A program made the translations under genes and the position numbers. Source: DATLYT01 sp035574455 (lineage in GTDB: Bacteria > Bacteroidota > Ignavibacteria > UBA10030). Taken from it: a DNA stretch of 18,550 nucleotides. A model generated the notes under the pieces. It saw only the letters and a program-made list of their open reading frames with translations. It did not search any database and had not been told where the DNA came from. Position 1 is the stretch's first letter; each line of letters begins with the position of its first letter. The stretch lies in assembly GCA_035574455.1 (NCBI GenBank), contig DATLYT010000114.1, positions 1-18,550 on the forward strand, read 5' to 3'. Of this stretch, positions 1 through 8,238 are shown one piece after another.

Positions 1-1841
1 ATATCCTTAGTAACCGTCAAGAGATAAGCCTTTCCGCCAATATGCACCAAGTTAGCGCTGAGCAGAATGTCAATCTTTGCGCCCGACCGTAACTGTAGGG
101 TGAGCTGCTCGTTAGTAACAAATCCGTGTTCACGTATCAGGGTTGCAATTCGTTTTCGTTGTTCTGCCTCAATAACCATGTCCAGCATTTCTGGCGTTTT
201 GCCAATAAGCTCTTCCCGTGATAGTTCGAATAACCTTTCGTGTTCTTCATTGACGTCTTCGATTACTCTGTCGGAAACGTTCACAAGTGCGGCCGCATAG
301 GGAGCTTTTCTGAAGATGACAGAGAATTTTTCTTCACTTCTACGGAGTGTCTCCTCTGCCCGCTTGCGGTCGGTGATATCCCGAAAGTTGTTGACGATCG
401 CCTTAACAGATGGCACGTGAATGAGATTCGTCAGCGTTCCCTCCAGATAGCGCCAGGAGCCGTTTTTGTGTCGCAGGCGCACTTCAATCTGAACAGGCGT
501 TTCCGGGTGACGCAGCAATTCGAGCAGTTTCCGCTTCACGCTCACTTGGTCCTTCGGATGGATGAGTTCAAAAACGCTCCGACCGACTGATTCATCGCTC
601 GAATAGCCCAAGATTTTTTCCGTCGATGGACTTGCGAAGGAGATCACTCCATTTTTTTTGAACAACACAATCCCGTCTGCGCTATTCGTGATCAGCGAGC
701 GAAAACGCACTTCACTTTCATGCAACTTCTCCTCCGCCTGCTTCCGCTCGGTGATGTCGGTGGCGACAAGTATTGCTGAAACCACTTTGTCATCCTTCTT
801 AATCGGCCCCACGCTGGTTGAGTACCACGCTGGATTGCCATGTATTCCGTGACTGAGTACTTCATAGACTTGTCGTTCTCCCGTGTCAAACACTTTGTCA
901 AGTGCTCGTTTTGCAATCTCTTTTGATTCCGCTGGAAGAAAATCAAACATGCTTACACCCAATACATCTTCGAGCGAGTAACCGGGTAGTGTATAGTTCA
1001 TGAATGTTATTTTGTAATCTCTATCCACAGTAAGGATAATATTTGGTGCATTGCTTACGTACGACTGCCAACGCGCTTCGCTTTCTTTTACCGTCTCCTC
1101 TGCCCGTTTGCGCTCGGTGATGTCCTGAACAAACCCTTCGACCGCTTGTAATTCACCCTTCGCATCGAAGATTCCCATTCCTCGCTCCCAATTCCATCTC
1201 ACCTTGCCATAAGCATCAATGAATCGGTAGGTGACTTCGTAGGGACGATGTTCTTTGAGTGCTTTCTGGATTTCATTCCAAACCCATTCCCGGTCGTCTG
1301 GGTGCATCAGGTCACGGAAGTTGCGCCTGTTCTCCCGGAAATCATCGGCGGGATAACCTGTCAGTTCCGCAATCTGGTCGCTGACGTATTCCACGGTGTA
1401 GTTGGGGTCGTTGCGGACGCGGAACACTGCGCCCGGGAGGTTATTGATGAGTGCGGAAAACTGGCGTTCGCGTTCGAGAAGCATCTGTTCTCTCTGTTTC
1501 CTCTCGGTGATTTCCGTGAAAAAGATGATAAGTCCTTCCTCAGAAGGGTGAATGCGGTTCTCGAACCAGCGATTCCACGGTTGGTAGTAATCCTCGAAGA
1601 TGATTGGCTGTTGCGTCTCGAGCGCCTTCAAGTATGCGTTGGCGAAGGGAGTGCCTTTAGCTTCGGGGTATTCCTTCCAATAGTTTTTGCTGATCAATTC
1701 TTCCGGCTTGCGGCCAAGCAACTCTCCGGCTCTCTTGTTCACGAACGTATAGTTCATCTCTCGATCGAAGACAACGATGCCATCGGAGATGCGATCGAGG
1801 ATATTCGAAATCGGTGGTAGGATGGAATCGTGTGTGTTCAT
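1..1841 (-). CDS. Multi-PAS sensory protein, C-terminus cut off by window edge
   Basis: The frame is open for 613 codons from an ATG at 1841 and runs off the left edge, so the stop and any output domain are not visible. Conceptual translation shows four complete PAS-PAC units ending near residues 112, 242, 364 and 487, each closed by a D/E-I-T-E/D-R-K motif such as ITERKQRE or DITERKRAEE. A fifth PAS begins near residue 495. No transmembrane segment or signal peptide is visible, so it should be cytosolic. The start is supported by AAGGGGG (1846-1852 on the other strand) just upstream. It lies 117 bases after the hybrid kinase gene on the same strand with no obvious terminator between, so co-transcription is likely. 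PAS arrays of this kind usually precede a HisKA/HATPase or GGDEF module. Which one applies here cannot be seen. Confidence 0.88.
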   Translation of the reverse strand, partial: MNTHDSILPPISNILDRISDGIVVFDREMNYTFVNKRAGELLGRKPEELISKNYWKEYPEAKGTPFANAYLKALETQQPIIFEDYYQPWNRWFENRIHPSEEGLIIFFTEITERKQREQMLLERERQFSALINNLPGAVFRVRNDPNYTVEYVSDQIAELTGYPADDFRENRRNFRDLMHPDDREWVWNEIQKALKEHRPYEVTYRFIDAYGKVRWNWERGMGIFDAKGELQAVEGFVQDITERKRAEETVKESEARWQSYVSNAPNIILTVDRDYKITFMNYTLPGYSLEDVLGVSMFDFLPAESKEIAKRALDKVFDTGERQVYEVLSHGIHGNPAWYSTSVGPIKKDDKVVSAILVATDITERKQAEEKLHESEVRFRSLITNSADGIVLFKKNGVISFASPSTEKILGYSSDESVGRSVFELIHPKDQVSVKRKLLELLRHPETPVQIEVRLRHKNGSWRYLEGTLTNLIHVPSVKAIVNNFRDITDRKRAEETLRRSEEKFSVIFRKAPYAAALVNVSDRVIEDVNEEHERLFELSREELIGKTPEMLDMVIEAEQRKRIATLIREHGFVTNEQLTLQLRSGAKIDILLSANLVHIGGKAYLLTVTKD

Positions 1842-1958
1842 GGTACCCCCTTGGCTTGCTCCGACTGGTGAATGAACTGAGCGTCCTCGTGGGATGGTGA
1901 ATCACGTAAGGGTGCAAAAGAACGCTCGATCAGTGAGAAAGCCCTCTGGACTCATCAA

Positions 1959-4900
1959 TCAAGGTCCTGTGTTTGCGTCGCGGCGAATCTCTTCAGCGAG
2001 CTTGTCCACCACTTGCTTAACCTGACGATATAACCCGTCTAAATTCATCTGCTTCCGCTCCCTGACACAAATCTCAAGGTCCTGAAGTGGAGCAAGATGA
2101 TCACGCGTTGTAAAATAGACAGACGATCCCAACAGCGTGTGTACTGCCCATTCCAAGCGAGGCCAATCGCCATCCTCAATCGCTCGGTGAATCTCTTGAA
2201 GATATCCCTCGTACTTCGCCAGAAAAATCCTGACAAACTCGGCAAAGAGCTCCTGCGAGTCCCCTAAAATCTGCATCGTACGCCTTCGGTCAAAGAGAAC
2301 GGTCGATTTTTGAACCTCGGGTGGAGATTGTTCCACGGCATGAGGTGCTCGCGCGGCGACTCTGGAAAGAATCGCGAGAAGTTCCTGACTGTTAATCGGT
2401 TTGGCGATGTAGTCATCCATCCCCGCGGCGAGGAAACGCTCGCGGTCGCCTTTCATCGCGTGGGCGGTCATGGCTACGATCGGCGTATGCCGTCCGATCG
2501 ATTGTTCCCATGCACGGATGGCAGCAGTCGCCTGTAAGCCATCCATGTCTGGCATCTGAACGTCCATCAAAATCAGATCAAAACGGCGTTGTCGTACTGC
2601 TTCCAGGGCTTGTGTACCATTCTCCGCGTGCACGACCTCGTGCCCTTTCTTCTGGAGGATTGCCGTGGCAACGAGACGATTGACTTCGTTATCCTCCGCG
2701 AGGAGAATCTTTAACCCCGTCGTCTTTTGCTCGACGTACGTCGGCAAACCGCCGCCTCTCATGCCGGGATGCAGAGCGTCCATCATCGCATTGAGTAAGC
2801 TGGACTGGCTCACCGGCTTGGTAATATAGGAACAACGCCCGATCTTCCGGCACCGCTCCACTTCTTCCGGATGCGCCGTGGAGGAAAGCATCAATACGAT
2901 CTGGTTCTTCAGACCCGGCAGGCGGTGAATCTCTTCCGCAACATCAAACCCATTCATCTCTGGCATGTTCGCATCGAGGATGATGAGGTCGTAGCCGTTG
3001 CTCCCACCGCTACGTTGACGAACGGCTTCGAGAGCGGCTTTTCCGTCGTCGACCGCTGTCACGTTCATGCCCCATTGCGAGAGCATCTCCTTCAGAATCA
3101 GCCGGTTCGTCTCATGATCATCGACCACAAGCACTGTTTTGTTCTTCAGGTGAACGGTATCCTGCCACTCCCCTTCCTGTCCGACGCCAAACAGTGCCGT
3201 TGCATGGAACGTACTTCCGAGACCCGGTTTGCTCTCGACCCAGATGCGCCCCTTCATCAAGGAAATGATACCGGCAGAGATGGACAAGCCAAGCCCTGTT
3301 CCGCCGTAGTGTCGTGTTGTCGAAGCATCCGCTTGCGTGAACGCCTCGAAAATGAGCTGCTGTTTCTCTTTTGGAATTCCGATACCCGTATCACGTACGG
3401 CAAAGTGAAGCATCACCTCCTGACCTCGCCGTTCCTCGACGGAAACCGTGACAACAACCTCTCCTTTTTCCGTGAATTTAATCGCATTACCAACAAGGTT
3501 AATGAGCACTTGTTGGAGTCGGCCCAGATCACCGATAAGGCTATCTGGTACGTCGGGTTGTATCCGGAGTGCCACCTCCAACCCCTTCTTTTCGGCTCGG
3601 AGGGCGAGCATTTTCATGGTGGTTCCGAGGCTCTCGCGCAGTCGAAATGGAGCATGATCGAGGTCAAACTTGCCCGCCTCAATCTTCGAGAAGTCGAGAA
3701 TATCGTTAATAATGCGCAGCAGAGAGTCGGCGGAGCTTTTCACCATTTCGAGATATTCGCGCTGCTGCTTGGACAACTCGGTGTCGAGGAGCAGGTCCGT
3801 CATTCCGATAATGCCGTTCATCGGCGTACGGATTTCATGGCTCATATTGGCAAGGAACTCACTCTTGGCCTTCGTTGCCTCTTCTGCCCGCTGCTTCGCG
3901 ACACGAAGCTCTTCTTCTGCCCGTCTCTTTTCTGTGATGTCTCGTGCGGTAGCCTGGAAGCCAACGATTTCCCCACGCTCTTCTAACAACTGCACATTCT
4001 GACCGAGCCAGATTTCTCGCCCATCTTTCACAATGATCGGAAACTCGAAATAGGTGTTAGGAGTTTTTCGAGCGTACTGGAGGGCATAGAACCGTTCTGC
4101 TTCCCTCCGGTAGTCAGGGCGGATCAAGTCTACGTATCGCATTTTCTTTAATTCTTCCTCCGAGTAGCCGACGACGCGTAAACCGACAAGATTTGCGTAG
4201 GTGAAGTACCCCTGTGTATCGGCACGGTAGAAGATATCGCTCGCCACTTCGACGAGTTGTCTGTACCGTTTCTCGCTTTCGCGGAGATCCTGTTCAAGCT
4301 GTTTTCTGGCGTGAACGTCGATGTGCGAGCCGGCCATGCGGTACGGCCTGCCCTGCTCATCACGAAGGCAAACCCCGCGAGCAAGAACCCAGCGATACGT
4401 ACCGTCTTTCTGACGAAGCCGATATTCCAATTCAAACTCCGGAGATTTCCCTTCGAGGTATTCACGTACTGCAGCAATAACCCGTTCTTTATCTTCCGGA
4501 TGCAACAGCTTTTCCCATTCCTCGTACCGGTTCATGATCTCGTGGTCTTCATAACCAAGCATGGATTTCCAACGAGGTGAATAATACACGTCATTGGTCT
4601 TGATATTCCAATCCCACATGCCAGCATTGGAGCCGTGGACGGCTAAGTCATAGCGCTCTTCACTTGCTCGGAGAAGCTCCACGGTACGTTGGTACTCGCG
4701 GACATCGAGGTAGAGAACTAGGATCGCCGCAAGAATCACCAGAAGTGCAAACACACCGCCAATGGAGGCAATCGCATAGATGCGCTCGGCGTTTCCCAGC
4801 ACCACCAGTTCCCGTTCTAAGAGTAAGGTCCGTTCCTCACTTTCCATCGTCCCGATGAGGAAACGAATCTCATCCATCGCCTGCTTACCAATGTTAGTCT

Positions 4901-5324
4901 GAACAACTTGCCGGGCAGCCTCGAAACCGAGTTTCTCTCTGACCTCAATGGTGCGTTGCAATCTTTCCATCCGTTCCTGTATTAGCGAATCAAGCCGTAC
5001 TGCTCGTTCCCGTTGTACCGCATGCTCATCCACCAAAGCGAGGAGTTGAAGCATCTCCGACTCGATTGCTCGCCTGGATTCCAGGTACGGCATCAAGTAT
5101 TCCTTGCGACCGGTTATCAGATAGCCACGTTGGCCTGTTTCAGCGCTCGTTACGTGCGTCAGGATATTTTTGAGGTGGTCAATGATGCTGTGGGAACGTT
5201 CGACTTGAGTTTGAGCCTGGATCAACTTTTGTGTATTCAGGTAGCCGAGGTAAAAAATCAATAGGAAAATTGCGAGCGCTGCGCTAAAAGCAAGGATGAG
5301 CTTTTTACTAAATAGCGGCTTCAT
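1959..5324 (-). CDS. Hybrid sensor histidine kinase: CHASE3-PAS-PAS-HisKA-HATPase-REC-REC-HPt
   Basis: Membrane hybrid kinase of 1121 residues. TM helix 1 is at about 9-29, then a periplasmic CHASE3 domain to about 180 with the diagnostic ETGQRGYLITG, then TM helix 2 at about 181-205. Two PAS domains follow (about 222-340 and 352-465). The HisKA box is SHEIRTPMNG with phospho-acceptor His496. The HATPase has an N box (NLVGNAIKFTE), DTGIGIP and GGTGLGLSIS. Receiver 1 (about 735-850, Asp784 in LDANMP) and receiver 2 (about 870-990, Asp921 in MDVQMP) both keep the acidic pair, the S/T and the Lys. A C-terminal HPt domain has His1062 in AVHTLLGSS, with Leu where the family usually has Lys. All phosphorelay residues are present, so a complete internal relay is expected. 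An in-frame ATG 21 codons upstream lies inside a terminator stem, so the ATG at 5324 was chosen, although its ribosome site is weak (GGA). Confidence 0.96.
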   Translation of the reverse strand: MKPLFSKKLILAFSAALAIFLLIFYLGYLNTQKLIQAQTQVERSHSIIDHLKNILTHVTSAETGQRGYLITGRKEYLMPYLESRRAIESEMLQLLALVDEHAVQRERAVRLDSLIQERMERLQRTIEVREKLGFEAARQVVQTNIGKQAMDEIRFLIGTMESEERTLLLERELVVLGNAERIYAIASIGGVFALLVILAAILVLYLDVREYQRTVELLRASEERYDLAVHGSNAGMWDWNIKTNDVYYSPRWKSMLGYEDHEIMNRYEEWEKLLHPEDKERVIAAVREYLEGKSPEFELEYRLRQKDGTYRWVLARGVCLRDEQGRPYRMAGSHIDVHARKQLEQDLRESEKRYRQLVEVASDIFYRADTQGYFTYANLVGLRVVGYSEEELKKMRYVDLIRPDYRREAERFYALQYARKTPNTYFEFPIIVKDGREIWLGQNVQLLEERGEIVGFQATARDITEKRRAEEELRVAKQRAEEATKAKSEFLANMSHEIRTPMNGIIGMTDLLLDTELSKQQREYLEMVKSSADSLLRIINDILDFSKIEAGKFDLDHAPFRLRESLGTTMKMLALRAEKKGLEVALRIQPDVPDSLIGDLGRLQQVLINLVGNAIKFTEKGEVVVTVSVEERRGQEVMLHFAVRDTGIGIPKEKQQLIFEAFTQADASTTRHYGGTGLGLSISAGIISLMKGRIWVESKPGLGSTFHATALFGVGQEGEWQDTVHLKNKTVLVVDDHETNRLILKEMLSQWGMNVTAVDDGKAALEAVRQRSGGSNGYDLIILDANMPEMNGFDVAEEIHRLPGLKNQIVLMLSSTAHPEEVERCRKIGRCSYITKPVSQSSLLNAMMDALHPGMRGGGLPTYVEQKTTGLKILLAEDNEVNRLVATAILQKKGHEVVHAENGTQALEAVRQRRFDLILMDVQMPDMDGLQATAAIRAWEQSIGRHTPIVAMTAHAMKGDRERFLAAGMDDYIAKPINSQELLAILSRVAARAPHAVEQSPPEVQKSTVLFDRRRTMQILGDSQELFAEFVRIFLAKYEGYLQEIHRAIEDGDWPRLEWAVHTLLGSSVYFTTRDHLAPLQDLEICVRERKQMNLDGLYRQVKQVVDKLAEEIRRDANTGP

Positions 5325-5358
5325 AGGATTTCCAGACAACAACGGATGAGTAACGCAG

Positions 5359-5389
5359 AAAAAAGATGGCTTGCTACTCGAAGCCATCT
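5359..5389 (-). terminator. Intrinsic terminator after the HEGGH membrane-protein gene
   Basis: Read on the minus strand, AGATGGCTT and AAGCCATCT form a perfect 9-bp stem around an 8-base loop, followed at once by six T residues. This is a textbook rho-independent terminator. It lies 141 bases after the stop of the gene ending at 5531 and only 34 bases before the kinase start, so it most simply ends the guaD-to-HEGGH operon. A weak promoter-like TTGCTT-N17-TACATT lies just upstream of the stem, so a role as an attenuator for the kinase is possible but unproven. Confidence 0.88.
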
Positions 5390-5530
5390 GATGGACATAA
5401 TGTAGAAAAGGCTACAGGAACAAGCAAGACATTCAATCACAGCCGGGACCGGCAACGGAATGCAGATAGAACATGGTAGGCAACTCTGCGTTCTTCAGAA
5501 ATGTAGGGAAAAGCACGAAAGAGGTTGACG

Positions 5531-6178
5531 TTATCTCGTCCTTTTCTGCATGATTTTCTCCAGCGTCTTCTGGAACATCGTACTCGCCGGAATCGTTGGG
5601 ACGAAAAAGGCTTTGAACGCCAGAACAAAGCCGGCTATCAACGCCGCCACACTGATAAACAACCCGAGGAAATAGAGAATGTCGGCAATCGTCTCTGCTT
5701 CGTAGAGCAGATCCCATGTGCGCAGGATGTTCCACCAGTCATGCATGTTCTTATCCCCGCCCAAAAGCGGCAACCTCCGATACGGTGCATCTCGCACATA
5801 GACGCTCACATCCATCAGGCTAAACCCGGAATAGTACAGTGGAAACGGAGCAATGCGGGAACGCTCGCGCACGGCAAACACAAACATGAGGAACGGCAAC
5901 ATCACCTGCCAGAACGAACCGCCGAACGCATGGAGGGTACGACCGAACATACTAAACAACAAATGCCCTCCTTCATGCATGTACAGCAAGAACGTGTTGA
6001 GAACGAACACAATGGATCCTGCAAGAAAATTTCTCTCGACAACCCTATCCCACCAGTAGTCTGCTGCGTAAATCAAAACGTAGGTGAGCAAACCGTAGAA
6101 ACCGACTTCGAGAAGAAATGTGGGGAGAAGCTCTCGGCGAGTTGGATCAGCAGGTGGGGATTGAGGGAAGATATCCAT
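5531..6178 (-). CDS. Integral membrane protein with HEGGH motif, M50-like putative metalloprotease
   Basis: The predicted protein has 215 residues and about four hydrophobic helices (roughly 20-39, 52-67, 88-103 and 168-192). HEGGH at residues 68-72 sits at the end of the second helix, the placement of the zinc-binding HExxH in site-2-protease-like M50 enzymes. A second polar motif, HDWW (His146, Asp147), could supply the third ligand, but the classical M50 NxxPxxxLDG motif is absent. The protease assignment is therefore inference; it could be an inactive relative. An in-frame ATG at 6250 would overlap the upstream gene by 62 bases. The ATG at 6178 lies 10 bases after that gene's stop and was preferred, although no clear ribosome site is seen. 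It is the last gene before the terminator at 5359-5389, in an operon with an outer-membrane barrel. Confidence 0.82.
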   Translation of the reverse strand: MDIFPQSPPADPTRRELLPTFLLEVGFYGLLTYVLIYAADYWWDRVVERNFLAGSIVFVLNTFLLYMHEGGHLLFSMFGRTLHAFGGSFWQVMLPFLMFVFAVRERSRIAPFPLYYSGFSLMDVSVYVRDAPYRRLPLLGGDKNMHDWWNILRTWDLLYEAETIADILYFLGLFISVAALIAGFVLAFKAFFVPTIPASTMFQKTLEKIMQKRTR

Positions 6179-6188
6179 CCCATGTTTT

Positions 6189-6851
6189 TCAGAGACCGAA
6201 GAGAATCGTGGCAGCGAACTTGAAATCTCTCGACCTCCAGGTAGTCGCATCGGTCGGAGATTGCTGTTTGATCACGTTGATAAATCCGTAGGAAAAGCGG
6301 AAGTCCATCAGCAGCGAGATAAACGGTCCGATGTCTTGTTCAACACCGCCACCGAAATCCCAGGCAACATCGATGGCCTCGGTGCGATCCTTGTAGTTAC
6401 GTACCTGCCCGCCTGTCTCGACCTCGGCCGACATTCGGTAGCCGAGGTTCGGGCCGGTGAGGAGGTACGGTTTAATGCCTGGAGCGGGAATTCTGAATTT
6501 GACGAGAACGGGTAAAGCCACGTAGTTGAACTTTGCCTCAGCTTGGAAAGAGAATGCTTCCTCGGCAAAGTAGAACGTTTCCGTTACATTTGCCCCTTTT
6601 TGCACGTAGAGCGGCTCGCATTGCAGAAGGAAAAAATCACTCAGCGTCCATTCCACAACCACACCCGCCACAATACCTGTCCGCACTTTGTTGGTAAATG
6701 AGACGTTCTCCGGAAAACCGCTGCGAGCCGCGTTGGCAAAGTTGAGTCCAACATGGGGGCCAACACGCTCAGGAATCTGACTGTACAGCGTTGCGGCTGC
6801 ACAGAGAAGGAGAAGACTGAATATCGAAACTCGTTTTAGAATCGGCCGCAT
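6189..6851 (-). CDS. Outer-membrane beta-barrel protein, PorT/OMP_b-brl_2 type
   Basis: This 220-residue protein starts with a signal peptide (basic MRPILKR, a leucine/alanine core, cleavage probable near residue 25 after LYSQ). The mature part begins with the VGPHVGLNFAN strand typical of PorT-like small barrels in the Bacteroidota/Chlorobiota group. Alternating aromatic/polar strands follow, including LLQCEPLYVQKGA, NYVALPVLVKF and PYLLTGPNLGYRMSA, and it ends in a hydrophobic strand (FAATILFGL). The barrel probably has eight strands in the outer membrane; ligand and role are unknown. The start lies 26 bases after the aminotransferase stop and its own stop is 10 bases before the HEGGH protein, so all are likely on one transcript. 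A sorting or structural role is possible. Porin or transport activity is not evident from sequence. Confidence 0.9.
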   Translation of the reverse strand: MRPILKRVSIFSLLLLCAAATLYSQIPERVGPHVGLNFANAARSGFPENVSFTNKVRTGIVAGVVVEWTLSDFFLLQCEPLYVQKGANVTETFYFAEEAFSFQAEAKFNYVALPVLVKFRIPAPGIKPYLLTGPNLGYRMSAEVETGGQVRNYKDRTEAIDVAWDFGGGVEQDIGPFISLLMDFRFSYGFINVIKQQSPTDATTWRSRDFKFAATILFGL

Positions 6852-6877
6852 GTGTGGTTCCAGGACAAGTAAGATGG

Positions 6878-8224
6878 TTACTGCTCAACCTCGTTATCTG
6901 CCAATACCAACGCTTCGTCGAGCGCCTTCACACCGGCATCGATCTCCTCCTTGGTGATAATCAGCGGAGGGGCGATCACGAAGTGGCTAACCCAGGCAAC
7001 AAGGAAGACGCCTTTCTTCAGCAACTCCGCAGCAATCTTATCGACCATCGTCGGCACGCCATTGACCTTGTCCGCCATCGTATTGAAGTATTTCTTCGTC
7101 TTTCGATTTTTCACCAACTCGACCGCCCAGAACATGCCGATGCCTCGCACATCCCCCACCGAAGGATGTTTCTCCTTCAACTCGTTCAGTTTCTTTCGAA
7201 AGTAGTCCTCCATCTCCGCTGCACGGTCAACGAGCTTGAGCCGCTTCATCTCGTGAATCGCTGCAATGGCCGGAGCCAGCGTCAAGGGATGAGCCTCATA
7301 GGTATGGCCGTGCGAAAAGTAATGATCATCAAAATAGCTGGCAATTTTTGCTGTTGTGGCACAGAGTCCCAACGGGACGTATGCCGTCGTAATACCCTTG
7401 GCGGTCACAAGAATATCCGGTTGCACGCCCCAGTGGTCCACCGCAAACCATTTGCCGGTACGACCCCATCCACTCATGACTTCATCATCAATCAGTAAGA
7501 CGTTGTGGGCGTCGCAAATCTGCCGCAAGCGGGGCATATACTCCTTCGGCGGGACGAGCACGCCGTTCGTTCCCACGACCGGCTCAACGACAACGGCAGC
7601 CACGTCGCTCTCGTTCTTAATCATATGCTCGATATACTCGACGCACGCGATGCCACACTCAGGATAATGATGCTTAATCGGACAGTCGTAACAGTTCACC
7701 TCCGGAGCGAAGATGACGCCGGGAATCTTCCCCGCCGGTTCCATCGCCCACCGTCGAGGGTCGCCCGTTGCCGCAATCGAGCCCATCGTCGAGCCGTGAT
7801 ACGAGCGATAGCGCGCAATGATTTTTGTTTTCCCCGTTACCATCCTAGCAATCTTAAACGCTGCTTCATTCGCCTCGGTACCGGAGGTGGTGAAGAAAAA
7901 TTTCTCCAGCCCTTTCGGCAAGACATCGAGCAGCATCGTGCTTAACTCGGCGCGGACGTCAGTCGCATACGCTGGGCCGATGTACGGAAGTTTACGCGCC
8001 TGCTCCTCAATGGCCTTAATGACCGCTTGGTTCTTGTGTCCAAGGGTGACACACATAAGCTGAGCAGAGAAATCGAGGTAACGTTTACCTGAACCGTCGA
8101 TGAAGTAGCACCCTTCGGCATCGGCGACGTGGAGCGGCTTCCATCCCTTTTGGAATCGCCACGTACCGTAGGTGTACCGAGCTGTGAGTTCAGAGATTTC
8201 TTGTGATGTCATTGTCGTACTCAT
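6878..8224 (-). CDS. Class-III (omega) aminotransferase, PLP-dependent
   Basis: The protein is a 448-residue fold-type I PLP enzyme, full length for the class-III aminotransferase family. Visible motifs are the phosphate-binding TTSGTEANEAAFK, the Asp of LLIDDEVMSGWGRTGK that contacts the pyridine nitrogen, and Lys276 in VTAKGITTAYVPLG as the Schiff-base lysine. An insert with CYDC and CGIAC cysteine pairs resembles taurine:2-oxoglutarate/pyruvate and related omega-aminotransferases. The amino donor cannot be fixed from sequence; taurine, beta-alanine, 4-aminobutyrate or diamines are all possible. The gene starts 14 bases after guaD, with AGGA in the gap as ribosome site, and is followed by the barrel gene 26 bases on. 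Linkage to guanine deaminase suggests nitrogen salvage from nucleobases or amines, as inference only. Confidence 0.95.
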   Translation of the reverse strand: MSTTMTSQEISELTARYTYGTWRFQKGWKPLHVADAEGCYFIDGSGKRYLDFSAQLMCVTLGHKNQAVIKAIEEQARKLPYIGPAYATDVRAELSTMLLDVLPKGLEKFFFTTSGTEANEAAFKIARMVTGKTKIIARYRSYHGSTMGSIAATGDPRRWAMEPAGKIPGVIFAPEVNCYDCPIKHHYPECGIACVEYIEHMIKNESDVAAVVVEPVVGTNGVLVPPKEYMPRLRQICDAHNVLLIDDEVMSGWGRTGKWFAVDHWGVQPDILVTAKGITTAYVPLGLCATTAKIASYFDDHYFSHGHTYEAHPLTLAPAIAAIHEMKRLKLVDRAAEMEDYFRKKLNELKEKHPSVGDVRGIGMFWAVELVKNRKTKKYFNTMADKVNGVPTMVDKIAAELLKKGVFLVAWVSHFVIAPPLIITKEEIDAGVKALDEALVLADNEVEQ

Positions 8225-8238
8225 GGAATTCGTCCTGG

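Noticed and set aside
1248..1820. Plus-strand open frame of 190 codons
   Set aside because: It is antisense to the multi-PAS gene, whose minus-strand frame shows clear PAS motifs.
2871..3986. Plus-strand open frame of 371 codons
   Set aside because: It lies wholly antisense to the hybrid kinase, has no recognisable domain, and its composition reflects the complementary strand of a well-supported gene.
5433..5735. Minus-strand open frame of 100 codons after or overlapping the HEGGH gene
   Set aside because: It overlaps the HEGGH gene in another frame and has no domain or ribosome site; 5390-5530 is treated as a 3' untranslated region.
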